Shown: positions 7,401 to 14,983, counted from the stretch's first letter. The stretch: DNA of 19,317 nucleotides from DASTGO01 sp035719045 (GCA_035719045.1 DASTGO010000044.1:1-19317); one strand, 5' to 3'. Notes: generated by a model from the letters alone, not told the origin. A program made the numbers and translations.

Positions 7401-9241
7401 CAGGCACCTCGTGTTCCGGCGCCCCGCAGGGCGACAACCTGGGGGGGTGGACTGCTCTGGACCAGCGCGGCGGGGACGTCGATCTGCAGACGTGTCCCGC
7501 GCCCGGGCCCGGTGTCGATGGCCAGGCTCCCCCCGATCAGCCGGACCCGCTCCTGCATCGAGGACAGTCCGAAGCCGAAGCCGTCACGGCCGACGGGAAC
7601 GGCGGCGAGGTCGAATCCCGCGCCGTCGTCCTGCACCGCGAACCGGACCGCACGGTCGGTCTGCTCGACCCGGACGGTGGCCCGCTGCGCGCCCGAGTGC
7701 TTGCGCACGTTGGTCAGCGCCTCCTGGATGATCCGGATGACCTGGACCTCGCACCGGGGAGCCAGCACCAGGTCCTCGTCGGTAGGACCCTCCAGCGAGG
7801 TCTCGATCCCGCACTGCCGGCTGAACGCCTGCAGGTACGCCTCCAGGCTGTCGAGCAGGTTGCGGTCGGGCCGCGCGGACTGCCCGAGGCCGAGGATCGC
7901 CTCCCGGACGTCCCGGTAGGCCTCGTGGCAGATCCCGGCGAGCTCCCCCAGTTCGGTGTCGACCGGGCGGCTGGCCCGCACATCCGCCTTGCCGCGCAGG
8001 GCCTGCAGCCGCAGATGGGTGACCCCGAGCACCTGGGCCAGGCTGTCGTGCAGCTCTCGCGCGATCCGCTCCCGCTCGGCGACGATCGCGCCCTGGCGCT
8101 CGTTCTCCCGCATCCGGGCACCGGCCAGCGCGATGGTGATCAGCTCGGCGAGGGTGACCAGGAACCGGCGGTCCCGCTCGCTGAAGGGCTTGCCGGAGCT
8201 GCGGTACACCGACAGCTCACCCGACGCGCTCCCGGGGGACCCGATCGGCACCCCGAGCACCGCCGTCAGGTCGTCCGACCCGCAGGCGCACTCGCTGCGG
8301 CCACCGGGGACCAGACCCTCCGGGGTGACACACAGCAGCCCCTCGACACGGAGCGGGCGGCCGCCGGGACCGTTCTCCGACAGCCCGTCCACCAGGAGGA
8401 TCCGGGAGGCGGTCTCGTCGAGGCTGAGTACGGCGTCATGTCCGTGCAACAGGTCCCGGGCGTCCCGGACGACGGTCCGCAGGGTGGCCGCCAGGGAACG
8501 CTGACCCGAGATCCGCAGCAGGACCTCGTACATCGCGTGACCTTCCTCCTGGCCGCGCTGGAGGTCCGCCACGAGCTGGGCCCGCTGGATGGCGTAGGCC
8601 ATCTGCTGGGCGATGGTCTGCAGGGTGTCGGCGGTCAGCCCGTCGGGCCGGTCCTGGCCGGCGGGCAGCTGCAGCCGGAGCATCCCGACCGAGGTGGTCC
8701 CGGCGGTGAGCGCCACGTCGAGCACCGCTCCGGCTCCGGCCGGATGGGCGTCGTCGGGATGTACCTCCACCCGGACCCGGTCCTGGCCGGGGATGCTGAT
8801 CGAGGCGCTCAGCGCACCGCTGGACATCAGCACGCTGCCCAGGGCCCGGTCGATGATCCGTTCCACCGACAGGTCGTCCCGGACTGCGGTCGACACGGCG
8901 TTCACCGCGGACAGCTGCCGGTTCTGCCGCAGCACCTGGGCCTGGGTGCGGTCGATGAAGAAGAACATCGCCGAGGCGAAGGCCACCACACAGATGATCG
9001 TGAACAGGGCGAGCACGACGTGGCCGCCCATCTCGCCCGGGTTGTTCTCGGTGGTCATGTCGCCCTCGACCACGACGAACCGGATCACCTCGAGGACGAG
9101 GACGAAGGTGATCGGCAGCACAACCCCGACCACCTTGAGGGCATGCAGGCTCACCCAGGGTTGCCACACACTCCACACAGGCCGGACGACGGGTGCCGAT
9201 CCCGCCACCGTCACATCTGCGCGTTCTCGCACTGCGTACAT
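7400..9241 (-). CDS. membrane sensor histidine kinase (HisKA_3, NarL-partner type) with GAF-like regions
   Basis: The protein has 613 residues. ATG 9241 is chosen because AAGGAGG lies about 7 nt upstream; an upstream in-frame start at 9325 lacks support. Two transmembrane helices (about 36-58 and 75-96) flank a short outside loop. A first GAF-like region covers about 115-225 and a second about 240-375. The second holds Cys304, Cys318 and Cys320 (SECACG). The dimerisation/phosphoacceptor domain has ERIARELHDSLAQVLG with His398. The ATPase domain shows the N box (LTNVRKHS, Asn511) and G1 box (DDGAGF, 538-543). The C-terminal 20 residues are a loose tail. It autophosphorylates and passes phosphate to the coupled regulator. 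The signal is unknown; the GAF regions and cytochrome context suggest a redox or gas cue, which is inferred. Confidence 0.93.
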   Translation of the reverse strand: MYAVRERADVTVAGSAPVVRPVWSVWQPWVSLHALKVVGVVLPITFVLVLEVIRFVVVEGDMTTENNPGEMGGHVVLALFTIICVVAFASAMFFFIDRTQAQVLRQNRQLSAVNAVSTAVRDDLSVERIIDRALGSVLMSSGALSASISIPGQDRVRVEVHPDDAHPAGAGAVLDVALTAGTTSVGMLRLQLPAGQDRPDGLTADTLQTIAQQMAYAIQRAQLVADLQRGQEEGHAMYEVLLRISGQRSLAATLRTVVRDARDLLHGHDAVLSLDETASRILLVDGLSENGPGGRPLRVEGLLCVTPEGLVPGGRSECACGSDDLTAVLGVPIGSPGSASGELSVYRSSGKPFSERDRRFLVTLAELITIALAGARMRENERQGAIVAERERIARELHDSLAQVLGVTHLRLQALRGKADVRASRPVDTELGELAGICHEAYRDVREAILGLGQSARPDRNLLDSLEAYLQAFSRQCGIETSLEGPTDEDLVLAPRCEVQVIRIIQEALTNVRKHSGAQRATVRVEQTDRAVRFAVQDDGAGFDLAAVPVGRDGFGFGLSSMQERVRLIGGSLAIDTGPGRGTRLQIDVPAALVQSSPPPQVVALRGAGTRGA

Positions 9242-9256
9242 CGCCGCCCTCCTTCC

Positions 9257-9268
9257 TTGTCGTGACAA
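9257..9268. promoter_or_regulatory. short inverted repeat upstream of the histidine kinase
   Basis: ttgtc-gt-gacaa forms a perfect 5-2-5 inverted repeat in the kinase leader, just beyond its ribosome site. It could be an operator half-site pair, but its short length makes chance possible. Confidence 0.2.
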
Positions 9269-9512
9269 TCCACACAGGGTGACCCACCTGCACGCGGAGT
9301 CTAAGATCCGGCCGTAGAGGGCCATGGGGGACGCTGGTCCCGCCCCGGTTCATCGGTAAACCACTTTCGGCTGAAAGGCGGAGGGCGCCCCGACACCGCC
9401 CGAGCCGATGCCCCGGCCGCAGGTCATGACGCAAACCTGTCCTTGTCTTAACCCAGCCTCCGCGCCCGGCCGGGCAGGGTGGACCCGCTGATCCACGCGG
9501 AGGTCCCCGAGA

Positions 9513-10334
9513 ATGCCCCCGAGCAACGTCGTCGTCGTACTCCCCGCCTACAACGCCGAGCGCACCCTGGCCCGCGCCGTGGCGGCCATCCCGGCCCGCT
9601 ACCGGGCACACCTGATCCTCGTCGACGACGCCAGCTCCGACAGCACCTACCGGCGCAGCGTCGAGCTCGGCCTGACCTCGATCCGGCATGACCGCAACCG
9701 CGGCTACGGCGGCAACCAGAAGACCTGCTACGGCGCCGCCCTGGACTCCGGCGCGGACATCGTGGTCATGCTCCATCCGGACGGCCAGTACGACGCCCGG
9801 ATGATCGACGCCCTGACCCTGCCGATCCGGCTCGGAATCTGCGACATCGTGCTCGGCAACCGGATCCGGTCCCGACGGGAGACCCTGCAGGGCGGGATGC
9901 CGCGCCGCAAGTACCTCGCCAACCGGCTGCTCACCGGCCTGGAGAACGTGCTGCTCGGGCAGAACCTCGGGGAGTTCCACAGCGGGATGAGGGCCTACTC
10001 CGCGCAGGCGCTGCGGGCCCTGCCGGTCGAGTCGTTCAGCGACGACTTCTCCTTCGACTCCCAACTGCTGGTCTCGGCGGCGTACTTCCGGATGCGGATC
10101 GGGGACGTTCCCGTGCCCACGATCTACACCGAGGACAGCTCGCAGATCGGGATGGCCGACAGCACCTCCTACGCACTGAAGACGCTGCTGGCGGTGGGCC
10201 GGTACCTGCTGCAACGGGCCGGGCTGAGGTCCTACCCGATGTTCCGGCCGGCCGCTCCCCTGCCGCAGCAGCAGCCGGCCCCGGCCGGTGACCGCCCGGA
10301 CGACCTGCTGCCCGCCGGGCGGCGCGCCAGCTGA
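9513..10334 (+). CDS. GT2 family glycosyltransferase, DPM1-like
   Basis: The protein has 273 residues. ATG 9513 follows GGAGG by about 9 nt. The GT-A fold is clear: VVVVLPAYNAERTLARAV at the N-terminus, nucleotide-binding VDDASSDST (Asp38-Asp39) and HPDGQYD (88-94) at the DXD position. These are followed by a GNRIRSR segment and FHSGMRAYS at about 155-163. Such enzymes transfer a sugar from a nucleotide donor, often onto a polyprenyl phosphate. There are no transmembrane helices and the last 25 residues are a Pro/Gln-rich tail, so it is a soluble or peripheral enzyme. It is convergent with a GT-C enzyme that would use a polyprenyl-phosphate sugar, suggesting a linked pathway. Donor and acceptor cannot be told from the sequence. 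Confidence 0.9.
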   Translation: MPPSNVVVVLPAYNAERTLARAVAAIPARYRAHLILVDDASSDSTYRRSVELGLTSIRHDRNRGYGGNQKTCYGAALDSGADIVVMLHPDGQYDARMIDALTLPIRLGICDIVLGNRIRSRRETLQGGMPRRKYLANRLLTGLENVLLGQNLGEFHSGMRAYSAQALRALPVESFSDDFSFDSQLLVSAAYFRMRIGDVPVPTIYTEDSSQIGMADSTSYALKTLLAVGRYLLQRAGLRSYPMFRPAAPLPQQQPAPAGDRPDDLLPAGRRAS

Positions 10335-10397
10335 CCCTCACCGCACCGACCCTCACCGGACCGCCCCCGGCGGACCGACCCCGCGGTGCACCCCGGC

Positions 10398-11957
10398 TCA
10401 ACCCGCCGGGCGCAGGTCGTAGCGGCAGACCTGGAGCCCGACGAACGCCCGGCACTCCCCACCGGCGGACAGACCCCCGAGGGTCTGGGCGATCGTGGCG
10501 TCATGGTCCGGGCTCTGCTCGTAGACGATCCAGGCGTGCCGGTGACCCCTCACCAATGGGGCGAGCCCGGCCAGATCCGTGGGGGTCGGCAGGGTCGCGA
10601 ACTCGTCACTGCCCAGCGGGAAGGCCTTGGCGACCAGGTCGCTGCGCCGGGTGTACACCTCGTAGCCGTTCTGCCTGCCGTACCCGGCGTTGAACAGCAC
10701 CAGGTCGCCCGGCGCGGCGCCGCCGTCGACGAAGGCCGTCGCCTCCCGCCACTGCTCCTTGGTGACGTCCCGGTAGTAGTGCAGCCACTCCGGGGTGGCC
10801 ACGGCCAGGGCGGCCACCAGGGCGACAGCGGGCAGCACCCGCCCGGGCAGGCGACGGGCCCCCAGGGCAGCCAGGGCGAGCAGGGCCGTGCAGGAGGCGA
10901 TCAGGTACTTCTGGCCGAACACCGGGGACACCACGACCGAGTAGCCGAACGCCAACACCACCGGCACGACGGCCACCGACCACAGCAGCAGGTACCCCCG
11001 GTCGTCGGCGGTCAGCCCGGCACGGGCCCACAGCCGGCCCGGCAGTCCGCGGCGGGACGGCAGCCCGGCCAGCACCAGCAGCCCGAGCGCCGCCAGGCAC
11101 CAGGGCGTCCCGGCGAAGTAGACCAGCACGTCGTAGATCGAGCGCGCGGTGGTCGGCGGCAGCCACGGGTACTGGCTGACCTTGTGCACCTGGTCGGCGA
11201 AGATCACCGCCCACGGCAGGATCAGCACGGCGAACAGCGCCCGGGACAGCAGCCAGCGCCGGCCGGCTCCCGGCGGCAGATCCCGGGCCAGGGCGAGCCC
11301 GGCCAGCCACGCCGCCTCGGCGATCAGCAGCAACGCACCGTAGTGGTGGGTGTAGACGATCGCCGCGTCGACGACCGCCAGCAGCACCGTCGACCGGGCT
11401 CCGCCCCCCTGCACCAACCGGACCAGCAGGTACAGCGACAGCAGGGACAGCATGGCCAGCAGTTCGTACATCCGCGCCTCCTGCGAGTACCGCAGGTGGA
11501 ACAGCGACAGCGCCAGCGCGGTGGCGGCCAGCAGCCCGGCGGTCCGGTCGAAGCAGCGGGCGACCAGCGCGTACAGGACGGGGATGGCCAGCACGCCCGC
11601 CACCGCCGACGGCAGCCGCAGTGCCGTCTCCGAACTGCCGGCCAGAGCCGTCCAGTAGTGCAGGAGGTTGAAGTACAGCGGCGGCAGGATGTTCCGGACG
11701 GTGTGCAGGACGTTGTCGACATACTCCTGCGGGGTCAGCCGGACCAGGTAGGCGGTGTAGCCCTCGTCGATCCACAGACTCTCCCGGCCGATCCGCAGCA
11801 GCCGCAGGCCGGCGCCCAGCAACATGAGCAGGATCACCAGGGTCACGGCCACCGACCGCGCCGACCTGGACCCGGCCGGCCCCCCTCTGCGCTGCTGCCC
11901 CCGCCGGGCCTGCCGCGCAGACGGCAGCGTGGTGGCGGCTGCCCGCTCCCCGGTCAT
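10398..11957 (-). CDS. multi-spanning GT-C glycosyltransferase (PMT/ArnT-like)
   Basis: The protein has 519 residues. ATG 11957 has GGAG about 5 nt upstream; the longer open frame to 12128 runs through repeat DNA and is rejected. A basic N-terminal tail is followed by a first helix at about 36-54 and the GT-C signature LWIDEGYTAYL, with Asp64-Glu65 in the first outside loop. RYSQEARMYEL at about 156-166 is the other conserved block. About ten hydrophobic helices follow, then a soluble C-terminal domain from about 390. Members transfer a sugar from a polyprenyl-phosphate carrier to lipids, glycans or proteins outside the membrane. The substrate is unknown. It converges on the GT2 gene with 63 bp between stops and no strong hairpin seen there. 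Confidence 0.88.
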   Translation of the reverse strand: MTGERAAATTLPSARQARRGQQRRGGPAGSRSARSVAVTLVILLMLLGAGLRLLRIGRESLWIDEGYTAYLVRLTPQEYVDNVLHTVRNILPPLYFNLLHYWTALAGSSETALRLPSAVAGVLAIPVLYALVARCFDRTAGLLAATALALSLFHLRYSQEARMYELLAMLSLLSLYLLVRLVQGGGARSTVLLAVVDAAIVYTHHYGALLLIAEAAWLAGLALARDLPPGAGRRWLLSRALFAVLILPWAVIFADQVHKVSQYPWLPPTTARSIYDVLVYFAGTPWCLAALGLLVLAGLPSRRGLPGRLWARAGLTADDRGYLLLWSVAVVPVVLAFGYSVVVSPVFGQKYLIASCTALLALAALGARRLPGRVLPAVALVAALAVATPEWLHYYRDVTKEQWREATAFVDGGAAPGDLVLFNAGYGRQNGYEVYTRRSDLVAKAFPLGSDEFATLPTPTDLAGLAPLVRGHRHAWIVYEQSPDHDATIAQTLGGLSAGGECRAFVGLQVCRYDLRPAG

Positions 11958-12051
11958 CAGATCTCCGTTCCTCGCTCCGGGGCGGTGCGCCCGTGACCCG
12001 TTCCGCATCCGTTGTGTGTGCGAGCAGGATCGTCCCCCGGCGCACGGCCCG

Positions 12052-12130
12052 ACCTCAAGGCGGGGCAAAGACTCACGGCGGGACAAAGACTCACGGCGGG
12101 GCAAAGACCTGACCTCACGGCGGGGCAAGG
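12052..12130. repeat. 18-bp tandem repeat, about 4 imperfect copies
   Basis: The unit actcacggcggggcaaag is exact at 12089-12106. It occurs with one mismatch at 12071-12088, with a variant start at 12052-12070, and a fourth, degenerate copy ends at about 12130. It lies between divergent promoters and could vary in copy number by slippage. There are no spacers, so it is not a CRISPR array. Confidence 0.8.
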
Positions 12131-12172
12131 AGGGGAAGGCCGGTCAGGGCACGCAGTCCCGTCCCTTCCCCT

Positions 12173-12211
12173 CCCGATGTGCCCCGTCCCGCCCCGATGT
12201 GCCCCGCTCCG
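12173..12211. repeat. 20-bp direct repeat pair
   Basis: cccgatgtgccccg followed by tcccg or ctccg occurs at 12173-12191 and 12193-12211, with a further partial cccggatgtg shortly after. It adjoins the other tandem repeat array in the same intergenic region. Confidence 0.65.
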
Positions 12212-12254
12212 CCCCTCCCGGATGTGGACGATCTCACGCCCCCATCGACGCCCC

Positions 12255-12283
12255 TTGCACTGCTGCAGCCGAACGGCTACGTA
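12255..12283 (+). promoter_or_regulatory. candidate promoter of the globin-like gene
   Basis: ttgcac (12255-12260) and tacgta (12278-12283) are separated by 17 bp and lie about 60 bp before the ATG at 12344. The -35 match is good and the -10 match is weak, so this is tentative. Confidence 0.3.
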
Positions 12284-12343
12284 TTGTGAGGATCGTCGGA
12301 GCCGGCACCGGGCGCACCGACGGACGGTCACGGGGAGGCCTGC

Positions 12344-12889
12344 ATGTTCGACCCAGTCAGGTCTGAGGCATCACCGGACGCCACACCTCTCGACCCGCGC
12401 GCCCTGCAGGTACTGCTGCCCTGCGCCCGGGTCCTGGCCGCGGACCCCGACGGCTTCGTCGATCTGCTCCACCAGCACCTGGTGGCCCTGGTCCCGGACG
12501 CCGCGGCGGCCTCCGCCCAGGCGGGGCTGGCGGTGTGCGACCGGGTCGCCCGGGCGGCGCTCGCGGCGGCGACCGGAGAGCGTCCGGTGACCGAGGTGGC
12601 CGCGCTGCTGCAGCAGGCCGGAGTGGACAACTTCCGGGACGGCTTCCCGGCCGAGCAGTACCTTGCCGTGGGCCATGCCCTGCTGCGGGCCGCCCATGAG
12701 GCCTACCCCGCGCAGTGGTCGACGGAACTGGGCTCGGCGTGGATCGCCTACTTCGTCTGGGTCCGCACGCACCTGCTGCGCGGCGGGGCGACCGCCCTGG
12801 CAGTGGACTGGGCCCGTGCGGACGGCGAGGCCGTCCGCCACCGGACCGCCGGGGTGACCGGCCCGCCGGACGGCCCACGGTCGGGTTGA
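12344..12889 (+). CDS. globin-like protein, apparently lacking the proximal histidine
   Basis: The protein has 181 residues. The family call rests on resemblance to bacterial haemoglobins and flavohaemoglobin N-termini. FVDLLHQHLVALVPD (38-52) matches the B-C helix region. FPAEQYLAVGHALLRAAHE (101-119) matches the segment after the proximal His, which in E. coli Hmp reads PEQYNIVGEHLL. SAWIAYFVWVRTHL (131-144) matches the final helices. By that alignment the proximal His position is Asn96 or a neighbour, and no His occurs between His45 and His111. The B10 Tyr position is Val39. There is no reductase domain. It may therefore be a haem-free globin sensor, like the RsbR N-terminal globin, or bind haem differently. 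No ribosome site is strong; a GGGGAGG lies about 9 nt upstream. The fold call is moderately sure and the function unknown. Confidence 0.65.
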   Translation: MFDPVRSEASPDATPLDPRALQVLLPCARVLAADPDGFVDLLHQHLVALVPDAAAASAQAGLAVCDRVARAALAAATGERPVTEVAALLQQAGVDNFRDGFPAEQYLAVGHALLRAAHEAYPAQWSTELGSAWIAYFVWVRTHLLRGGATALAVDWARADGEAVRHRTAGVTGPPDGPRSG

Positions 12890-12890
12890 A

Positions 12891-12942
12891 CTGACCGAAC
12901 CGACCGAACCGAACTGAACGGACCGACCGGACCGACCGGGGC
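12891..12942. repeat. low-complexity ccga/accg-rich stretch
   Basis: Just after the globin-like stop, imperfect iterations of gaccgaac and gaccgacc run for about 50 bases. They lie in the 125-bp gap between convergent genes. No clear terminator hairpin was found there. Confidence 0.5.
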
Positions 12943-13014
12943 GGCGCCGAACCGGGCGCTGCCCGAACCGGCCGGATCAGTGAACCCGCCGGACCAGCAC
13001 CCGAACCGGCCGGG

Positions 13015-13440
13015 TCAGCGCCCGGCGCAGTCGATACAGGTGCGGGCCACCGGGCGGGCCTCCAGCCGGGCGGCCGAGATCGGCTCCCCGCAGGACTCGC
13101 AGATCCCGTACCGGCCCTCGGCCAGTCGTGCCGCCGCGGCGTCGATCTCGGTCAGCCGTTCCCGTGCCGCCCGGACCAGGGCGTCCAACTGGGAGCGCTC
13201 GGAGGCGAAGGTGGCGCCCTCCGGGTCGTGCTCGTCGTCAGCATTGGACAGTGCGGCCGTGGCGACCAGGTCGTCGTAGCTACCGGTCAGCTCGGCCAGG
13301 TCCCGGACGGTCTGCTCCCGGGCCTCGGCGAGGGCCTGCTCGACCTCACCGACGTCCACGTCGGAGGCGGCGGCACCGGCCTCTCCCACGGCAGGACGGG
13401 GCCTGCGCGGGGTATCGGGCTGCGAGGTCGACGGCGACAT
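13015..13440 (-). CDS. TraR/DksA-family zinc-finger protein
   Basis: The protein has 141 residues from ATG 13440, with only a weak GGGG upstream. A disordered Pro/Ala-rich N-terminus (1-28) is followed by a helical hairpin at about 30-107, with an acidic turn NADDEHDPEG at about 66-75. A C4 zinc finger follows: Cys114 and Cys117 (CESCGEPI), Cys135 and Cys138 (CIDC). GRYGICESCGEPI is the family hallmark. DksA-type proteins insert the coiled coil into the RNA polymerase secondary channel. Actinobacterial members of this type are mostly uncharacterised. The spacing in the tip differs from E. coli DksA (Asp-x-x-Asp-x-Ala), so the same activity should not be assumed. It lies downstream of the small membrane protein on the same strand. 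Confidence 0.9.
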   Translation of the reverse strand: MSPSTSQPDTPRRPRPAVGEAGAAASDVDVGEVEQALAEAREQTVRDLAELTGSYDDLVATAALSNADDEHDPEGATFASERSQLDALVRAARERLTEIDAAAARLAEGRYGICESCGEPISAARLEARPVARTCIDCAGR

Positions 13441-13461
13441 CGCCCCATCGTGTCACCGACC

Positions 13462-13476
13462 CCCGCGGCACGCGGG
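13462..13476 (-). terminator. short hairpin between the membrane-protein and DksA-like genes
   Basis: cccgcg and cgcggg flank a 3-nt loop in the 88-bp gap between the two minus-strand genes. The 6-bp GC stem could end the upstream transcript. The evidence is weak. Confidence 0.3.
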
Positions 13477-13528
13477 TCGACAGGACACCCCCGCGGCGCC
13501 CCGGCCTCGGGGGGGGACCCGACGGCGG

Positions 13529-13927
13529 TCAGGCCGCCAGTTGCGCCCGCAGACTCAGCCCGACCAGGAGGACGAGAACGACCGCGTTGAGGGCACTCGC
13601 CGCGATCGCCGCCGGCCCCTGCCCCTCACGACGGCCGCGCAGCCCCAGCCACACCCCTGCGGCGAGGGGAAGGACACCGATGGCCAGCGAGAGGGCAAGG
13701 ACCGACCATCCCGCGGGCCCGGCGTCCCGAACCGGATGCCCGACCTGGACCCCGACCACCGAGCCGAGGATCCGTCCGACGATGGAGCCCACGGTCACCG
13801 ACACCACGAGCATCGGCAGCATCAGCCAGGCCCAAAGGGTCAGCAGGTCCGCCCGCTTCGACGGCTCCCGCGCCTCGCCGGGCACCCCGGCCCCGGAGGT
13901 CCCGCCACCTGTCGCGGACATCCGCAC
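13529..13927 (-). CDS. small three-helix membrane protein of unknown function
   Basis: The protein has 132 residues. GTG 13927 is preferred because AGGAGG lies about 9 nt upstream; ATG 13921 and GTG 13936 are in-frame alternatives with poorer spacing. A Gly/Ser-rich cytoplasmic N-terminus (about 1-30) is followed by hydrophobic segments at about 33-60, 74-97 and 110-128, with an RGRREG loop between the last two. This resembles DUF4190-type small membrane proteins in size and layout, but no diagnostic motif was seen. Function is unknown. It may be co-transcribed with the DksA-like gene. Confidence 0.7.
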   Translation of the reverse strand: MRMSATGGGTSGAGVPGEAREPSKRADLLTLWAWLMLPMLVVSVTVGSIVGRILGSVVGVQVGHPVRDAGPAGWSVLALSLAIGVLPLAAGVWLGLRGRREGQGPAAIAASALNAVVLVLLVGLSLRAQLAA

Positions 13928-14137
13928 ACCACCCACCCTCCTGCCGGCCGGTCCACCTCACCCACCGGCTCACACCGCACCGTCCACCGGATGCCGCCGA
14001 GCCTGCCACGGGCCCGGACGAGTCCAGCCGCCGGCCCCCGGCCGCCGACACAGACCTAGGTCCCGCACGGGCTGTTCGCGTCCGGGTCGGCGCCCGGTGT
14101 CAGACTGCGGACGGTCGATCATGGCAGAAGGGTGCAG

Positions 14138-14983
14138 ATGAACCTCGTCGCGCAGGCAGCGCTCCTCGTCTCCTTCCCCGCCGCGGCAGCGGTGGCCGGC
14201 TCCGTGGTGGCGGCGGTGCGGCCACCCGGCCCGCGCGTGGTCAGCGGGGTGCAGCACTTCGCCGCGGGGGTGGTCACCGCGGCGCTGGTCGGCGAGATCA
14301 TGCCCGAACTGCAGCGGGAGGGGCACCTCGGTTGGACCGTGCTCGGCTTCGTGGCGGGAGCGCTGCTCGTGCTGGCCCTGGGCGCGTACGGCCGGCACGC
14401 CGAGGAGGAGGCGGCCGCCGCAGCCCGCGAGGAGGAGGCCTCCGCCGTCGCCGGGGCGGGCGAGGCAGTGGCCGCCGCCGGGGCGGGCGGGGCCGCCACG
14501 ACCAAGGGCCTGCTCACCGGCCGGGTGGAGCGGGCCGCCACCAGTTCCGTGCCGGTCGGCATGCTGGCCGCGATCGTCATCGACCTGCTCCTGGACGGTG
14601 TCCTGGTCGGGCTCGGGGCCCGGCTCGGGCTGGCCCAGGGGGTCATCCTCACCATCGCACTGACCCTGGAGATCCTCTTCCTCGCCCTGTCGGTGTCGGC
14701 CGAGCTCACCGAGCGCGGGATGTCCACCGGACGGGCCACCCTGACCTGCACCGGCCTGGGCCTGACCACGGCCGTCGGGGCTGTCGCCGGGGCGTCCCTG
14801 CTCGGTGGGGTGAGCACGAGCGTGATGTCCGCGGTCCTGGCCTTCGGCGCCGCCGCCCTGCTCTACCTCGTCGTCGAGGAACTCCTGGTCGAGGCGCATG
14901 AGGAGAAGGAGTCGGTGCTGCTCGGGGCCATGTTCTTCCTCGGCTTCATCGTGATCTACGTGCTGTCGGCCCTGGGAGCCTGA
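14138..14983 (+). CDS. ZIP-family metal transporter homologue
   Basis: The protein has 281 residues. ATG 14138 has AGAAGGG about 5 nt upstream. About eight transmembrane helices are visible, with a long Ala/Glu-rich cytoplasmic loop at about 86-125. ZIP signatures are present in altered form: QHFAAGVVTAALVGEIMPEL (39-58) matches helix II, IDLLLDGVLVGLG (148-160) matches helix IV and LEILFLALSVSAEL (177-190) matches helix V. Helices IV and V normally carry HNxxDG and HExP; here the His residues are Asp149, with Asp153 kept, and Leu177 with Glu178. YLVVEELLVEAHEE (243-256) provides further acidic residues. Transport of a divalent metal is plausible, but the changed site makes specificity and direction unknown. 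Confidence 0.75.
   Translation: MNLVAQAALLVSFPAAAAVAGSVVAAVRPPGPRVVSGVQHFAAGVVTAALVGEIMPELQREGHLGWTVLGFVAGALLVLALGAYGRHAEEEAAAAAREEEASAVAGAGEAVAAAGAGGAATTKGLLTGRVERAATSSVPVGMLAAIVIDLLLDGVLVGLGARLGLAQGVILTIALTLEILFLALSVSAELTERGMSTGRATLTCTGLGLTTAVGAVAGASLLGGVSTSVMSAVLAFGAAALLYLVVEELLVEAHEEKESVLLGAMFFLGFIVIYVLSALGA

Larger units (their letters stand above)
11958..12343. other. 386-bp divergent intergenic region
   Basis: This interval separates the divergent GT-C and globin-like genes. It contains the 18-bp tandem repeats at 12052-12130, the 20-bp tandem pair at 12173-12211 and a candidate promoter at 12255-12283. Open frames crossing it are repeat-derived and judged non-coding. Confidence 0.6.

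Noticed and set aside
7697..9265. 522-residue plus-strand open frame antisense to the histidine kinase
   Set aside because: Its composition is that of a GC-rich shadow (Gly/Arg/Pro/His rich, no domain), while the opposite strand encodes a complete kinase with all catalytic boxes.
8436..10214. 592-residue minus-strand open frame over the kinase N-terminus and the GT2 gene
   Set aside because: It is antisense to a clear GT2 enzyme and out of frame with the kinase. No motif is recognisable.
10335..10397. Bidirectional terminator between the GT2 and GT-C genes
   Set aside because: Only a 6-bp stem with a 38-nt loop (10339-10344 with 10383-10388) was found, too weak to annotate.
10386..11996. 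536-residue plus-strand open frame antisense to the GT-C gene
   Set aside because: It is Gln/Arg/Gly/Pro-rich shadow sequence; the other strand has the GT-C motifs and membrane helices.
11958..12128. N-terminal extension of the GT-C protein to 12128
   Set aside because: The extension is translated tandem repeat DNA (RRESLSRRESLP) with no ribosome site, whereas ATG 11957 has GGAG at proper spacing.
12052..12211. CRISPR array
   Set aside because: The repeats are directly adjacent with no unique spacers, and no cas genes are present.
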